Origin: Deltaproteobacteria bacterium
GTDB lineage: Bacteria > Bdellovibrionota_B > Oligoflexia > Oligoflexales > Bog-1112
Direction of reading: 5' to 3'
Assembly (NCBI GenBank): GCA_016186945.1
Contig: JACPKR010000022.1
Coordinates: 1 to 64,000, forward strand
DNA: 64,000 nt
Positions 1 to 10,173 of the stretch are shown here, in pieces. A program made the translations under genes and the position numbers. Numbering within the stretch: position 1 is the stretch's first letter; each line of letters starts with the position of its first letter. The notes under the pieces were generated by a model. The model saw only the letters and a program-made list of their open reading frames with translations, had not been told where the DNA came from and did no database searches.

Positions 1-89
1 AGCGAATCCTCAATCTGTGGGCGCAAAGACTGGATCGTTATCTCGCTTCTGTGCTGAGGGGGGATACCAGAGAGCAGACCTTACAGTGA
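1..89 (+). CDS. C-terminal end of a truncated CDS (…RILNLWAQRLDRYLASVLRGDTREQTLQ*)
   Basis: Frame 3 is open from the window edge to TGA at 87-89; too short to name. Confidence 0.4.
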   Translation, partial: RILNLWAQRLDRYLASVLRGDTREQTLQ

Positions 90-105
90 CCGGCACCTAG
101 GACCT

Positions 106-159
106 GTGGCAAGGAGGTGGTTTGGAGGAAACTGCGCAGCTGGTTCCTCCAAGAAATCC
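106..159 (+). repeat. Family A repeat, core only
   Basis: GGCAAGGAGGTGGTTTGGAGGAAACTGCGCAGCTGGTTCCTCCAAGAAATCC. Confidence 0.9.
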
Positions 160-224
160 TCTTTGCTCCCTAACTCACATCTTCTGAGATATAATAGGCT
201 CAACACATCAAAAAGGAGCACGCG

Positions 225-686
225 ATGGAAGGGTCCGAGTATCGCTCGCGGCGGAAGCTTAGAAACTTCCTCCTCCAGCCTATGATCCAGCTTAAACTGG
301 GTTTGTATTCGATCTTGATTTCAGCAGCCTTTGGCTTTTTTATTCTTTACATCCTTTACCAGAATCTTTCTGAGTTTGTTGACGTGTTCATCACTGCATC
401 GGGTCTGGGAGTGGAGATCAAGGAGTTGTTTGTCGCCTACCTGTCACAGACCAAATGGTGGCTAGCACTGCTCTTCCTGGCGTTTCTGTTGATAAATGTT
501 GGCATCACGATTATTTACACGCATCGCATGGTGGGCCCTACGGTTGCCTTTCGTCGGCACATAGGAAAACTTAGGCAGGGTGATTACACTTCACGGATTT
601 TCTTGCGCAAAGGTGACGCATTTCAGGAAGTCGCCGATGACCTCAATGAACTCGCCAAAACGCTTGAACATAAAGCAGATCATTAG
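225..686 (+). CDS. Membrane protein with two TM segments and a HAMP-like C-terminal region
   Basis: Two hydrophobic segments followed by HRMVGPTVAFRRHIGKLRQGDYTSRI..RKGDAFQEVADDLNELA, HAMP-like. Confidence 0.55.
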   Translation: MEGSEYRSRRKLRNFLLQPMIQLKLGLYSILISAAFGFFILYILYQNLSEFVDVFITASGLGVEIKELFVAYLSQTKWWLALLFLAFLLINVGITIIYTHRMVGPTVAFRRHIGKLRQGDYTSRIFLRKGDAFQEVADDLNELAKTLEHKADH

Positions 687-785
687 CCTTAAGAATGCCC
701 TTCCTTTTGTCGACAAAATTAGTAGAGATTTCCTTCATTATTGTTAAGTTAGGAAACTGTTATCCGAAGGAAAAAGGGCCAACAT

Positions 786-2003
786 ATGACTCACGAAGTA
801 CATTCATTACGCCAGCAATTCCCCATGTTTTCAGGGCCAAATCCACCGGCCTACCTTGATAACGCTGCGAGCAGCCAAAAACCAAGACGGGTGATTGATC
901 GGATACAACGGTATTACGAAAAGGAACATTGCAACGTCCACAGGGGTGTTTACAAACTTGCGGAGCAGGCAACGTCTCTATTTGAGGATACGAGGAAAAA
1001 CGTTGCTTCATTCATAGGGGGCGTTGACCCTCGTGAAGTCATTTTTACATCAGGTACAACGGAAGGCATCAATCTCGTCGCCAACACGTGGGGTGACACG
1101 CATGTGCAAGCTGGAGATGAAATTCTCCTTAGCATCTCTGAGCACCATTCCAATATCGTCCCCTGGCACATACTGGCAAAGAAAAAGGGGGCGACTGTAA
1201 AATTCATTCCTTTGGATGAAAACCTGCGCCTTGATTGGGAAGAGGCTCAAAAGCTGATCTCTCGCAGAACAAAAATAGTGGCCCTCGCTCACGTTTCCAA
1301 TGTGCTGGGTATCATCCACCCTGTGAAAAAACTCGTCGAGCTGGCTCGATCAGTGGGTGCGGTGAGCGTGATTGATGGAGCACAGGCCGTTCCCCACTTC
1401 GATGTGAGTATGAAAGACCTTGCGTGCGATTTTTACGCATTCAGTAGCCACAAGATGTGCGGACCGACCGGGATGGGAGTGTTATACGGACGCCAGGAAC
1501 TTCTTGATGCGATGCCACCTTACAAGGGAGGGGGTGAGATGATCGCCAAGGTAACGATAGAGGGCGCTAGCTGGGCTGAGCTTCCCCATAAATTCGAGGC
1601 CGGTACACCTCATGTTGCGGGAGTTATCGGACTGGGCGAGGCGATCGACTTCCTGCGAAGCTTTGATAGAAAGGCCGCTTTTGCTTCAGACCTTGCTTTG
1701 GGCAAGCAGTGTTTCGAGGGGCTGAAAGGGAGGAAGAAGATCCAAGTCTTTTTGCAGGATGTAAACGACTGGGTCGGCATCTTGTCCTTCCACCACACTT
1801 CGATTCATCCGCATGACATAGCTCACGTTCTTGATGCTGATAATGTTTGTGTTCGGGCAGGCCACCACTGCGCCCAACCGCTTCTGCGTTCTCTCAATGT
1901 TGCCGCGACAACTAGGGTGTCCCCCTACATTTATAACAATGAGAGCGACCTTCAAAAATTCTTCGAGGGATTGGAAAAGGCCGAAAAGCTATTTGCAAAA
2001 TAG
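786..2003 (+). CDS. sufS: Cysteine desulfurase, SufS family
   Basis: YLDNAASSQKP, SISEHHSNIVPW, DGAQAVPH, FSSHKMCGPTGMGVLYG, RAGHHCAQP motifs. Confidence 0.93.
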   Translation: MTHEVHSLRQQFPMFSGPNPPAYLDNAASSQKPRRVIDRIQRYYEKEHCNVHRGVYKLAEQATSLFEDTRKNVASFIGGVDPREVIFTSGTTEGINLVANTWGDTHVQAGDEILLSISEHHSNIVPWHILAKKKGATVKFIPLDENLRLDWEEAQKLISRRTKIVALAHVSNVLGIIHPVKKLVELARSVGAVSVIDGAQAVPHFDVSMKDLACDFYAFSSHKMCGPTGMGVLYGRQELLDAMPPYKGGGEMIAKVTIEGASWAELPHKFEAGTPHVAGVIGLGEAIDFLRSFDRKAAFASDLALGKQCFEGLKGRKKIQVFLQDVNDWVGILSFHHTSIHPHDIAHVLDADNVCVRAGHHCAQPLLRSLNVAATTRVSPYIYNNESDLQKFFEGLEKAEKLFAK

Positions 2004-2024
2004 TGGCTCACCCCAAGCAAAAAC

Positions 2025-3212
2025 TCAAAACAGCCAGGGTTGGAGTGAGAAGTAGATCAGAGTCACACCCCCAAGCATGGCCAGAAGGGTGAGAATGTTT
2101 CTGCCGCTTGCCCAGAATTCACGATAAAAGAAGAGTAGGCTCATTGCTGAAATGTAAGTGATGGCGATCAGACAAACAGACAGATCCAAGATCAGCTCAC
2201 TATGCAGGAAAAGAGCCGACAAAAGCATGACTGTGGCAGTAACGAGAACGGACACTGTTGCGTTCCACTTTCCGGTCTCCAGCAAGTTAACAACGGTCGG
2301 CGTTTGAACTTTTTTCAGCACATCTGTGAGCAGTACTGCACACGACCAGATCATAGAATGCAAAGTGCCGATGATTGCAAATAGTCCGCCCAAAAGCAAA
2401 AGGAACGAAAGAAATTCGAATTGGGGGAAGACACGATTGATGACGGTAGTGAGAGTCTCGTCCGAGCCGTTCACAAAGTTTTCGCCCGGAATCGCAGAAA
2501 GGATGGAACCAGAAAAGAGCAAGTAGAGGCTGCCTACGAAAACGACCGCAAGAACTCCAGCAATAGGGATGTTCTTCTCAGGTTTTCGTACGATCGAATA
2601 AAGAGAGGCAATGCTTTCAAAACCTAGAAGCGTAAACATTGCCTTGGGAGCTGCCGCGAATACGGATCGAATCCCCCCAGGTAAAAAGGGAGTCAGGTTT
2701 GCTGCATCAAATTGACTGGCACAGATTCCCACCGTAACCAGCAGAGCTGAAACGACGATGGCAGCGATGACGTACTGACTCCACGACGAGGCTTCAGCCC
2801 CTGCCAAAACGAGTCCTGTCAAGATAATGAGGACCCCACCTCCTATGGTGATCGCAGACATGTTAGGGAAGAAATTCTGTGCCCAAACTCCAGCTTGCTG
2901 AACAAGAAACCCCATGGCAATCATGACACCGATCAAATAAGAGCTTGCTGAAAATAGGCCCCATTTGTGGCCCCCCCAAATTTGGGGGTAACGATAGCTC
3001 CACCCGTCCCCTGGAAAGCGATCGGCTAGTTTCGCAAGCGAAAGGCTCATGCAAAGGACTACGAAAATGCTAAAAGCAAAGGAAAACACACCGGCAGGGC
3101 CTACTTGACGGGACAAAAAAGCGGGGATCGCTACGATCCCCGCGCCAATCATGGCATTGATTCCGATGACGACAGCCACACTTAGGCCGATCTTTTCCGC
3201 TGTGTCTTTCAT
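2025..3212 (-). CDS. APC-family amino acid permease
   Basis: About 12 hydrophobic segments; N-terminal GINAMIGAGIVAIPAFL motif. Confidence 0.8.
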   Translation of the reverse strand: MKDTAEKIGLSVAVVIGINAMIGAGIVAIPAFLSRQVGPAGVFSFAFSIFVVLCMSLSLAKLADRFPGDGWSYRYPQIWGGHKWGLFSASSYLIGVMIAMGFLVQQAGVWAQNFFPNMSAITIGGGVLIILTGLVLAGAEASSWSQYVIAAIVVSALLVTVGICASQFDAANLTPFLPGGIRSVFAAAPKAMFTLLGFESIASLYSIVRKPEKNIPIAGVLAVVFVGSLYLLFSGSILSAIPGENFVNGSDETLTTVINRVFPQFEFLSFLLLLGGLFAIIGTLHSMIWSCAVLLTDVLKKVQTPTVVNLLETGKWNATVSVLVTATVMLLSALFLHSELILDLSVCLIAITYISAMSLLFFYREFWASGRNILTLLAMLGGVTLIYFSLQPWLF

Positions 3213-3248
3213 TTCAACCTCTAAAAATTAAGTAATTTCACTCCGCTT

Positions 3249-3357
3249 GTGGCAAGGAGGTGGTTTGGAGGAAACTGCGCAGCTGGTTCCTCCAAGAAAT
3301 CCCGGGGGAGGCGACGCTTCACTCGCCCCCCCAAACCCCCCTCTCCCTTTGCCACAA
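3249..3357 (+). repeat. Family A repeat, core plus G/C-rich arm
   Basis: Core then GGGGGAGGCGACGCTTCACTCGCCCCCCCAAACCCCCCTCTCCCTTTGCCACA. Confidence 0.9.
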
Positions 3358-3362
3358 ATAGG

Positions 3363-6197
3363 TTAGTGAATCACCTCTGCAAAGACAAGACGAGCCGCCT
3401 CATCCTTAACCTCGATGACAAGGTACTCGTCGGACTCTTCCAGAGGTATCAAAAAGTCAGGGCTGAAAGTCTCTTTGTAGAGAGCTTTGGTAAGTCCTGG
3501 GAAATCATGGGGTAAAAGATTGCGAGCATTCCAAAATTGCGCGACCTTTGTCTCTGAAAGATAGGGGACTATCCGTTCCCTGTAGAAGGCTGCCACCAGG
3601 CGTTCCGAAGCGTTCAGGGTAACGAGCTGGTCTTCCTCACTTTGGCGGATCAGGGTCGGATCCACGGGGAATTGGGAAATTTTTCGCAGAGCACCGTGCC
3701 GTGCCGCAAGCTGGGCTTCCAATTCCTTGAGACGTGCTCCTTGCTGGTCTAGCAAAAGTTTAGTAGTAGGGTTCTTTCCAGGATCGACGGAAGCAATTCC
3801 TGCGAGCAGGTTAGAGAAGAATGTCTCGTATTTGGTGTAAGGTTGTTCGATGGCTTCTCTTGTTGCATCGCCAAAATGTGTCAGCTCCCAAGCCTCCAGT
3901 TTAGCCTGCAGTGCCAGCAGAGCAATTTCGGGGCGCAGTTGAAAGAAATAATTCGAGGAAATGCCTGGCCCTGCAATTCTTTTTGCTAACCAGGAATCCG
4001 TGACGGGAAGGCGACCGTTCTTAAGAATGACTTGAGTGGCAAGCAGATGATCCCATCCCTTACGGAGTGTAGTGGCAATGCTGTTGTAGGCAGCATAAAC
4101 ACCTCCTGCCAATGGGTGCCCAATGGCGCCCATTCCTGCAGCTGTGACTGTCTGTCCAAGACCGGCAACGCCTATATCCCCAACAGTATGTGCCATTAAA
4201 GGAAACCACCTGTGGTTCTCATGTCCATGTGCTTCACCTGGAGAGTTCACATCGTAAATGGTTGTGGAGAGTACCGCTTTGAACATGGAACTCATGGGCG
4301 CCCATACGGGAGCTGCGGCCGTAAGACCAACGGAAACTCCCAGGTTTAAGACAGTCACAACAGGTTGTCCAATGACAAGCACTGAGGATGCGCCGAAACC
4401 TTTGACTCCGTAATTCCAAAATGTATTGAGCCATCTGGTGTACTTTTTACCGAGGAATCCTGTGTCTGGTTCTGCCTCGAACGTTTCCCGTCCTTCCCTG
4501 ACTTTTTTCCAAATGGCTTCCCAACGAGATGCGAAGGTCCCTGTCAGACTATGTTCGTCAGGGACGATGTCGCCCGTTTCTGGGACCATTTTGTTTTCTG
4601 CGTAAAACGGCTGCTTTCCAAACATCGAGTGTAGCCCGACGGGACCGTTGTAAAGATTACTGACAAGGATTCTATACAGACCATTCTTGAATTCCGCTTT
4701 TGTTTCACTTGCTATGAGCTGCAAACGCCAGAACGGTACATTCGTCGTCACATTTTTAGCCTTATGAGTTATGGGGAAGTAAACAACCGGTTCGTCTTCG
4801 TATTTATATTCCTCTCTCCCCCAATGATCCGAGTTCCAGATACGTTCTTCGAAGGTGAAGGTGCGTGAAGGCTGTCTTTGATCAGCAAGGACACGACGAT
4901 AGTCTGCTTCGACATTTTGTTGGAAATCGAGGATGGTCCAGTAGATGTATGCTTCCTGATTTAGGCCCCATTCTTCAAGATAAAGAGGGATGAGCTTCAG
5001 GAAGTCCCATCTTACTTCGCGGTAAAACTTCGAAGACCCCTCTTGAACCCGAGCGGCGAGCCACTTGGGTATTTTAGACCGCACGGGGTGCTTCGTTTTG
5101 ATGCCGAAGCGTATGACTTCTTCCTGCATTTGTATCATTGTCACAAGCTTTGCCTCGATTAGTTCGGCTAGCCTGACAGCGATATCATGGTTTTTGAGAA
5201 GTTTTCCATACCCGGGAGAGAGGGACTCCAGCTCTTCATCTTCCGTAAGGAAGCGCTGGTACTCCGCCGCTTTCTTTTCTTCCAAGCGAAGCTGTACTTG
5301 TTCCTCAAGCGAAACACCCTTCCACCCGTCCTCTTGAAGGTCGGAAAGAAGCCTGGCTTTGGCGAAAACGCTCTCTTTCAACCAGTGTTCAGTAAATTCG
5401 TCTCGAATGCGATCGACGACGGGCTGTAGCTGCTTGGTCAGTTTCTCGTCATAGAGTCGGGCATCCACAACGGGGAGATTAGATCCGTCTGCCCGCTCAA
5501 AGCTTGCCAGTTTAGCGGCGATAACTTTGTGTTTTTCTTCCTCTACGAGGTTATCAATTTCATAATCATTGTACTTTCGTCTCTCCTCGACCAACCCAAC
5601 AAGATTGCTAAGGATGCCCCGAAATCCATAAAAGATATTATTTAGCCCGCGTCCCACGCTGAAGGGTTGATCGGCGCTGAACCGCTCGGGAACACTGATG
5701 ATGAACTGGCCCAATGCCCATGCCTGACCTTCCTGGTAGGAGACCGTGATAGGACCATCTCCCTTCTGAAGGAGGAGGCTTAACTTCCACACATGATTCT
5801 GTCCCGGGTATTTCTTACTGGGGACAACGAAAATGCCGTCTTTGCGAAGCTGAGTCATTTGCGCATCGCTCAAAGGGAGCTGCTTCCCGTTTTCATCGAC
5901 TGCCAAGCGTTCCAGTTCGCTGTCATCAGGCTTTCTGAAAAGAGAACTTAGCTCTACAACACGAGAACCTTCAGCGAATTTGCTTTCGGGATAGCGAACG
6001 TCGAAAGACTTCCACTGGGTAAGTTCTTTCTTTATTAGCTCAAGCGCTTGCTCGATAAGCGCCCTGCTCTCCGGACTTAGTTTTGCCAATTTAGCTTCAT
6101 CGACATTCACTTCGACCGGCACAGCTTCCCCTTTATAGTCCGCACGCAAGGTGAAGGAACTGAGCAGGCACGAAATAAGCACAAACTTTCTCACCAT
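3363..6197 (-). CDS. Large secreted protein of unknown function
   Basis: Long ORF; start set at MVRKFVLISCLLSSFTLRADYK (signal peptide) rather than the ORF-track start at 6218. Confidence 0.65.
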   Translation of the reverse strand: MVRKFVLISCLLSSFTLRADYKGEAVPVEVNVDEAKLAKLSPESRALIEQALELIKKELTQWKSFDVRYPESKFAEGSRVVELSSLFRKPDDSELERLAVDENGKQLPLSDAQMTQLRKDGIFVVPSKKYPGQNHVWKLSLLLQKGDGPITVSYQEGQAWALGQFIISVPERFSADQPFSVGRGLNNIFYGFRGILSNLVGLVEERRKYNDYEIDNLVEEEKHKVIAAKLASFERADGSNLPVVDARLYDEKLTKQLQPVVDRIRDEFTEHWLKESVFAKARLLSDLQEDGWKGVSLEEQVQLRLEEKKAAEYQRFLTEDEELESLSPGYGKLLKNHDIAVRLAELIEAKLVTMIQMQEEVIRFGIKTKHPVRSKIPKWLAARVQEGSSKFYREVRWDFLKLIPLYLEEWGLNQEAYIYWTILDFQQNVEADYRRVLADQRQPSRTFTFEERIWNSDHWGREEYKYEDEPVVYFPITHKAKNVTTNVPFWRLQLIASETKAEFKNGLYRILVSNLYNGPVGLHSMFGKQPFYAENKMVPETGDIVPDEHSLTGTFASRWEAIWKKVREGRETFEAEPDTGFLGKKYTRWLNTFWNYGVKGFGASSVLVIGQPVVTVLNLGVSVGLTAAAPVWAPMSSMFKAVLSTTIYDVNSPGEAHGHENHRWFPLMAHTVGDIGVAGLGQTVTAAGMGAIGHPLAGGVYAAYNSIATTLRKGWDHLLATQVILKNGRLPVTDSWLAKRIAGPGISSNYFFQLRPEIALLALQAKLEAWELTHFGDATREAIEQPYTKYETFFSNLLAGIASVDPGKNPTTKLLLDQQGARLKELEAQLAARHGALRKISQFPVDPTLIRQSEEDQLVTLNASERLVAAFYRERIVPYLSETKVAQFWNARNLLPHDFPGLTKALYKETFSPDFLIPLEESDEYLVIEVKDEAARLVFAEVIH

Positions 6198-6256
6198 AAC
6201 TCCTCCGTTGATCCACAAAATGAACTTCGATTTTGTACCAGATTAAGTTTCGAAAA

Positions 6257-6673
6257 TCAGGGAGAAAGGGTGAGCGGCTTATCACTTTTTATAAGAATGT
6301 AGGCGCCATGATCTGTTTTGGCAGAAGTATTTTCGGCAATCACCAGTATGGAACTAAGACCTTTGAAGGGATACCAGAAGTGCTTGCCTCCTTGAAGCTT
6401 GATATATTGGACGCGTTCTTGATGTCGGTCGTAGATGCCAAGTTTAATGGGGGCTTTCGAGGGACCTTCGAGTCCGAAGCTTACCGTTTGAGGGCTGTCA
6501 GTGGCGGAGAGGATAACACGAGAGTTTAGGGCAAGTTTGGTTCTTGCTGCCGTTACAAGAGTGACACTTTTCCCTGTGGGCAGATGGCGTAAGTCAAAGA
6601 TGTCTCCACGCCCTGTGGAAGCAAGTCCTAGGATTAAAAAAAGGGGGATGATTGTCTGAGCAATGGCCTGCAT
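6257..6673 (-). CDS. Small secreted protein of unknown function
   Basis: ORF with N-terminal signal-like hydrophobic segment. Confidence 0.5.
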   Translation of the reverse strand: MQAIAQTIIPLFLILGLASTGRGDIFDLRHLPTGKSVTLVTAARTKLALNSRVILSATDSPQTVSFGLEGPSKAPIKLGIYDRHQERVQYIKLQGGKHFWYPFKGLSSILVIAENTSAKTDHGAYILIKSDKPLTLSP

Positions 6674-6701
6674 GTTTGTTTCTATTCTAACATGAAGGAG
6701 G

Positions 6702-6766
6702 TCGCAAGGAGGTGGTTTGGAGGAAACTGCGCAGCTGGTTCCTCCAAGAAAGCCATTTTTGCCACA
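6702..6766 (+). repeat. Family A repeat, core
   Basis: CGCAAGGAGGTGGTTTGGAGGAAACTGCGCAGCTGGTTCCTCCAAG. Confidence 0.9.
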
Positions 6767-6772
6767 AACAGC

Positions 6773-7924
6773 TTAGTTGATTGCAGCTTCCTTTTCTTCG
6801 GCAGGCCGTCGGTTGCTTCCTCTTCCTTTCATCTTGTTGTCTTCGGGCGTTGGGGGTGTACTTTCTTTGATCTCTTCTTTTACTTCTTTTACTTCTTTTA
6901 CTTCGGACGAGGGTAGTTCGACCTGGTTCCTCATCTCACGTTCTATTTTCTCAAAAGTATTTTTATTTTCTTTCAGGTAGGTTTTTGCCCCTTCTCTGCC
7001 TTGTCCCAGGCGTTCTTCACCGTAGGAGAACCAGGAGCCGGACTTTTGCACTACGCCCTTGGTTACAGCCAGATCAAGGAGGTCGCCGGTTTTAGAGATC
7101 CCTTCGTTAAACATGACGTCGAACTCGGCAACTTTGAAAGGTGCGGCCATTTTGTTTTTCACGACTTTAACTTTGACACGGCTACCGATGGCTTCTTCTC
7201 CTTCCTTGATAGACGCCAAGCGGCGAATATCCAGACGTACGGAAGAGTAGAATTTCAGGGCATTTCCTCCTGTTGTGGTCTCGGGGTTGCCGAACATGAC
7301 ACCGATTTTCATACGCAGTTGGTTGATGAAGATAACGATGCAGCGGGAGCGGGAGATGACCCCTGTCAGTTTGCGCAAGGCTTGGGACATAAGGCGGGCT
7401 TGTAGACCGACATGATGGTCACCGATATCTCCTTCGATTTCCGCTTTCGGGGTGAGGGCAGCGACGGAGTCGATGACAACGACATCGACGGCATTGCTGC
7501 GCACAAGCATTTCAGCGATTTCCAAAGCTTGCTCGCCTGTGTCGGGCTGAGAGACGAGAAGGCCGTCGAGGTTGACACCGATTTTCTTCGCATAGCCTGT
7601 ATCCAGGGCATGTTCAGCATCGACGAAGGCACACACGCCGCCTTTTCTCTGTGCTTCCGCTATGACATGAAGGGTAAGCGTGGTTTTTCCGCTGGACTCT
7701 GGCCCGAAGATTTCCACCACTCGACCTTTCGGCAAGCCTCCGATGCCAAGGGCAAGGTCCAGGGACAGGCAGCCTGTAGAAATTGCTTCGACGTTGGCCA
7801 TGCTTGAGTCTTTGCCCAATCGCATGATCGCACCTTTGCCAAACTGCTTTTCGATGGATGCGACGGTGAAGTCGATAATTTTTTTCTTGTCTTTTTCTTT
7901 TTCATCAACAGCGAACGTGCTCAT
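6773..7924 (-). CDS. recA: RecA recombinase
   Basis: [14 protein letters not shown] Walker [37 protein letters not shown]; start set at [15 protein letters not shown] (ATGA overlap with upstream gene), not at the 8101 ORF start. Confidence 0.97.
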   Translation of the reverse strand: MSTFAVDEKEKDKKKIIDFTVASIEKQFGKGAIMRLGKDSSMANVEAISTGCLSLDLALGIGGLPKGRVVEIFGPESSGKTTLTLHVIAEAQRKGGVCAFVDAEHALDTGYAKKIGVNLDGLLVSQPDTGEQALEIAEMLVRSNAVDVVVIDSVAALTPKAEIEGDIGDHHVGLQARLMSQALRKLTGVISRSRCIVIFINQLRMKIGVMFGNPETTTGGNALKFYSSVRLDIRRLASIKEGEEAIGSRVKVKVVKNKMAAPFKVAEFDVMFNEGISKTGDLLDLAVTKGVVQKSGSWFSYGEERLGQGREGAKTYLKENKNTFEKIEREMRNQVELPSSEVKEVKEVKEEIKESTPPTPEDNKMKGRGSNRRPAEEKEAAIN

Positions 7925-8664
7925 TCTTGCTTCCTTTTTTCTAAGCGTTTTGCCATATCCTCGACCGCCAGCATGGTGCCACCCACAACCGCCAACGGCA
8001 TCAAGATCATTTGACCGCCCGGGATGATAAGCCAAAGTCCGAGTCCTGTCACGGACCACATATGGCGCAAGACTTGGCCCAGCCTCTTTTTGAACGACCA
8101 TCCCTTCCGCGCCAGGCTAAAGTCGTAAAATTCCCAGCCCACGAAAAAAGCGGTGATCAGCGGCGTCAGAAGATTCACACCAGGAATAAGAAGAAGGAGC
8201 GATGATGCTACAAATATGAAAAGTACCTTCTTTAATTCCTCCTTCATGAGCAGGAGGGACTGCCACAACGCAAGGCCGTCATTCTTTTGACCCGTCAGAT
8301 CCTTTTCCACCGCTTCCGATACCAAATCATACACAGGTGAGGACAACACATTGAGGAAAAGCATAAAAAACACCAGCCCCATAATAAAAACAACAACATA
8401 AAGCAGGAATTTAGCGACGTAATAAAGAAGCCCCCACCAGAACGACTCTGGCTTTGCAAACATGACAAAGCTAAGGACGCTATCGCTATAGTTGATAAAA
8501 ACGCCCCACCCCGCGATCAGAAGGACGATTCCCAGGATCATGGGAAGAAAGAGGAGCAGCAAATAGCGAGGATGGGCTTTCAGCCACCGCAGTCCTCGTA
8601 GAAAACTCGTAACCCCTCGGGACATTTCCGTAGCGGGTGCTAGTGCATTCATCATGACTGACAA
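7921..8664 (-). CDS. EI24/CysZ-like membrane protein
   Basis: [29 protein letters not shown] and several TM segments; 4 bp overlap with recA. Confidence 0.65.
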   Translation of the reverse strand: MSVMMNALAPATEMSRGVTSFLRGLRWLKAHPRYLLLLFLPMILGIVLLIAGWGVFINYSDSVLSFVMFAKPESFWWGLLYYVAKFLLYVVVFIMGLVFFMLFLNVLSSPVYDLVSEAVEKDLTGQKNDGLALWQSLLLMKEELKKVLFIFVASSLLLLIPGVNLLTPLITAFFVGWEFYDFSLARKGWSFKKRLGQVLRHMWSVTGLGLWLIIPGGQMILMPLAVVGGTMLAVEDMAKRLEKRKQE

Positions 8665-8709
8665 ACTCCTAATGAGTGGGCGTTCTATGCCGAAACATGA
8701 TGATAGAAC

Positions 8710-9936
8710 ATGAGAACGTTATTCCCAACCTTTTCCCTGTCCCTTCTTGCCTGCGCATGTCCCCTCCTGGCGCAGGGTGAGGCGGAGCGCCCGTTGGCAC
8801 CGCGGGGCTTTCTCCTTCCGTGGCACCATGTGAATATTGTGGCAGAAATCATCCGGTCATCCAGTGACATCTTGGAAGACGGACGCAAAAAGCTGGCGGA
8901 AGCGACGTTTTCAAATCCTCTCACCCTGGATGATTTTCTCAGGAAATCCAAGGGTTCGTCCCGCGTTCTTCCCAACCAAAAACAGTGGGCCAGGGAGATT
9001 CTCGTCACGGATCAGTTGAAAGTTGGAACTCAGCTTCTAGCTTTGCAGCCTGTTCTATGTTCCCTTGGTGATCAATTTCTCGTGTTCCTTAACGTGAATG
9101 ATCCGGAAACACAGAAGCTCCGATGGAGTTCCCATCAAAGCTTCCCCAAAGCAAGCTTGGCGGAACATCTTTCTTCTGCTTTGGAAAAACTCGCTGCGGA
9201 CATGAAAAAGGCTCTGAGTCTTCCCGTCGCTGCGTCTTCCACAGCCCTGCAACTTGACCTTCGCCCTCGTTTTCTGCAGACGCGCAAGGACCAGGGTTCC
9301 AGCTACTGCCTGGCAAACATACTGGCACAGCAACTGATACAGGAAGGCTTCACCGTCCTTCCCCCGTTGGGGCGGGAAATCCACATGGCTCTGCACGATT
9401 TGTTTTTCAGAGACCTTAAGATGTTCCGTACGACAAGGCATCTTCTTCTTGAGTGGACGTTTCAGAATTTGATGACCTTTCCTCAAAGTCCGCTTTTCCA
9501 AATTAGAATGGCGGAGGCCGTGTTCGCAAAATTTGCGGAAGGTCTGTCTCCCGCACCTTGGACGATTGCGCGTGAAGGGGACAAGTTTCGCATTGCCTGG
9601 CCACCCGACTTTGTGAAGCTGCTCCAGCAGGAAGCTTCGTCCCTTCGGCGCTCAGACTTTCCTTCCGTACTCAAGATCGTCGGTGCTTGGGCCTATCTGG
9701 ACCGAGGTCGAGCGTGGGGGTTGAAAATGAACGACCGTCTCGTGGCAAACGGGTCAGAGGCGGAAATCAAAGGACATGTGGTCGGTTTTTATGGTACTGA
9801 GCAAAATTTGAAAAACGCTCTCGGTCATCCCGTTCATGAGGGGGCAATCCTTTTCGTGCGAAAGGGACAGGACAAGGTGAGCCTCGGGCAAAACTACACG
9901 TTCGATTCCACAAAATTCCCGACCGAAATCCCTTAG
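8710..9936 (+). CDS. Secreted protein of unknown function
   Basis: 408 aa ORF with signal peptide MRTLFPTFSLSLLACACPLLAQ. Confidence 0.6.
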   Translation: MRTLFPTFSLSLLACACPLLAQGEAERPLAPRGFLLPWHHVNIVAEIIRSSSDILEDGRKKLAEATFSNPLTLDDFLRKSKGSSRVLPNQKQWAREILVTDQLKVGTQLLALQPVLCSLGDQFLVFLNVNDPETQKLRWSSHQSFPKASLAEHLSSALEKLAADMKKALSLPVAASSTALQLDLRPRFLQTRKDQGSSYCLANILAQQLIQEGFTVLPPLGREIHMALHDLFFRDLKMFRTTRHLLLEWTFQNLMTFPQSPLFQIRMAEAVFAKFAEGLSPAPWTIAREGDKFRIAWPPDFVKLLQQEASSLRRSDFPSVLKIVGAWAYLDRGRAWGLKMNDRLVANGSEAEIKGHVVGFYGTEQNLKNALGHPVHEGAILFVRKGQDKVSLGQNYTFDSTKFPTEIP

Positions 9937-9973
9937 GGTCAGGTGACCGCCAATGAGGAAGGTGGTAAAATTT

Positions 9974-10161
9974 TATAGTCTTTGAGAAAAAGAATTTGTG
10001 GAGAGGACCTTTTTTGAAAAAAAGTTCCCCTCCACTGTCATCCCGCGGCTTGACCGCGGGATCCAACGGCAGCCTCCCTCGAAAAAGTTGGATCCCGCGG
10101 TCAAGCCGCGGGATGACACGTAGAATTTTTTTCCCAAATTCAAGTATCTTGAACACTATAG
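9974..10161. mobile_element. Family B element, full-length
   Basis: TATAGTCTTTGAGAAAAAGAATTTGTGGAGAGGACC … paired GTCATCCCGCGGCTTGACCGCGGGATCC … CTTGAACACTATAG. Confidence 0.88.
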
Positions 10162-10173
10162 TTAGAGTTCATT

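Noticed and set aside
7925-8101. N-terminal extension of RecA in the ORF track
   Set aside because: It overlaps the EI24-like gene on the same strand in another frame; the conserved RecA start is at 7924 with an ATGA overlap.
10040-10120. Repeated GTCATCCCGCGGCTTGACCGCGGGATC units as a CRISPR array
   Set aside because: Units are inverted pairs scattered across the window, not regularly spaced direct repeats with unique spacers, and no cas genes are present.
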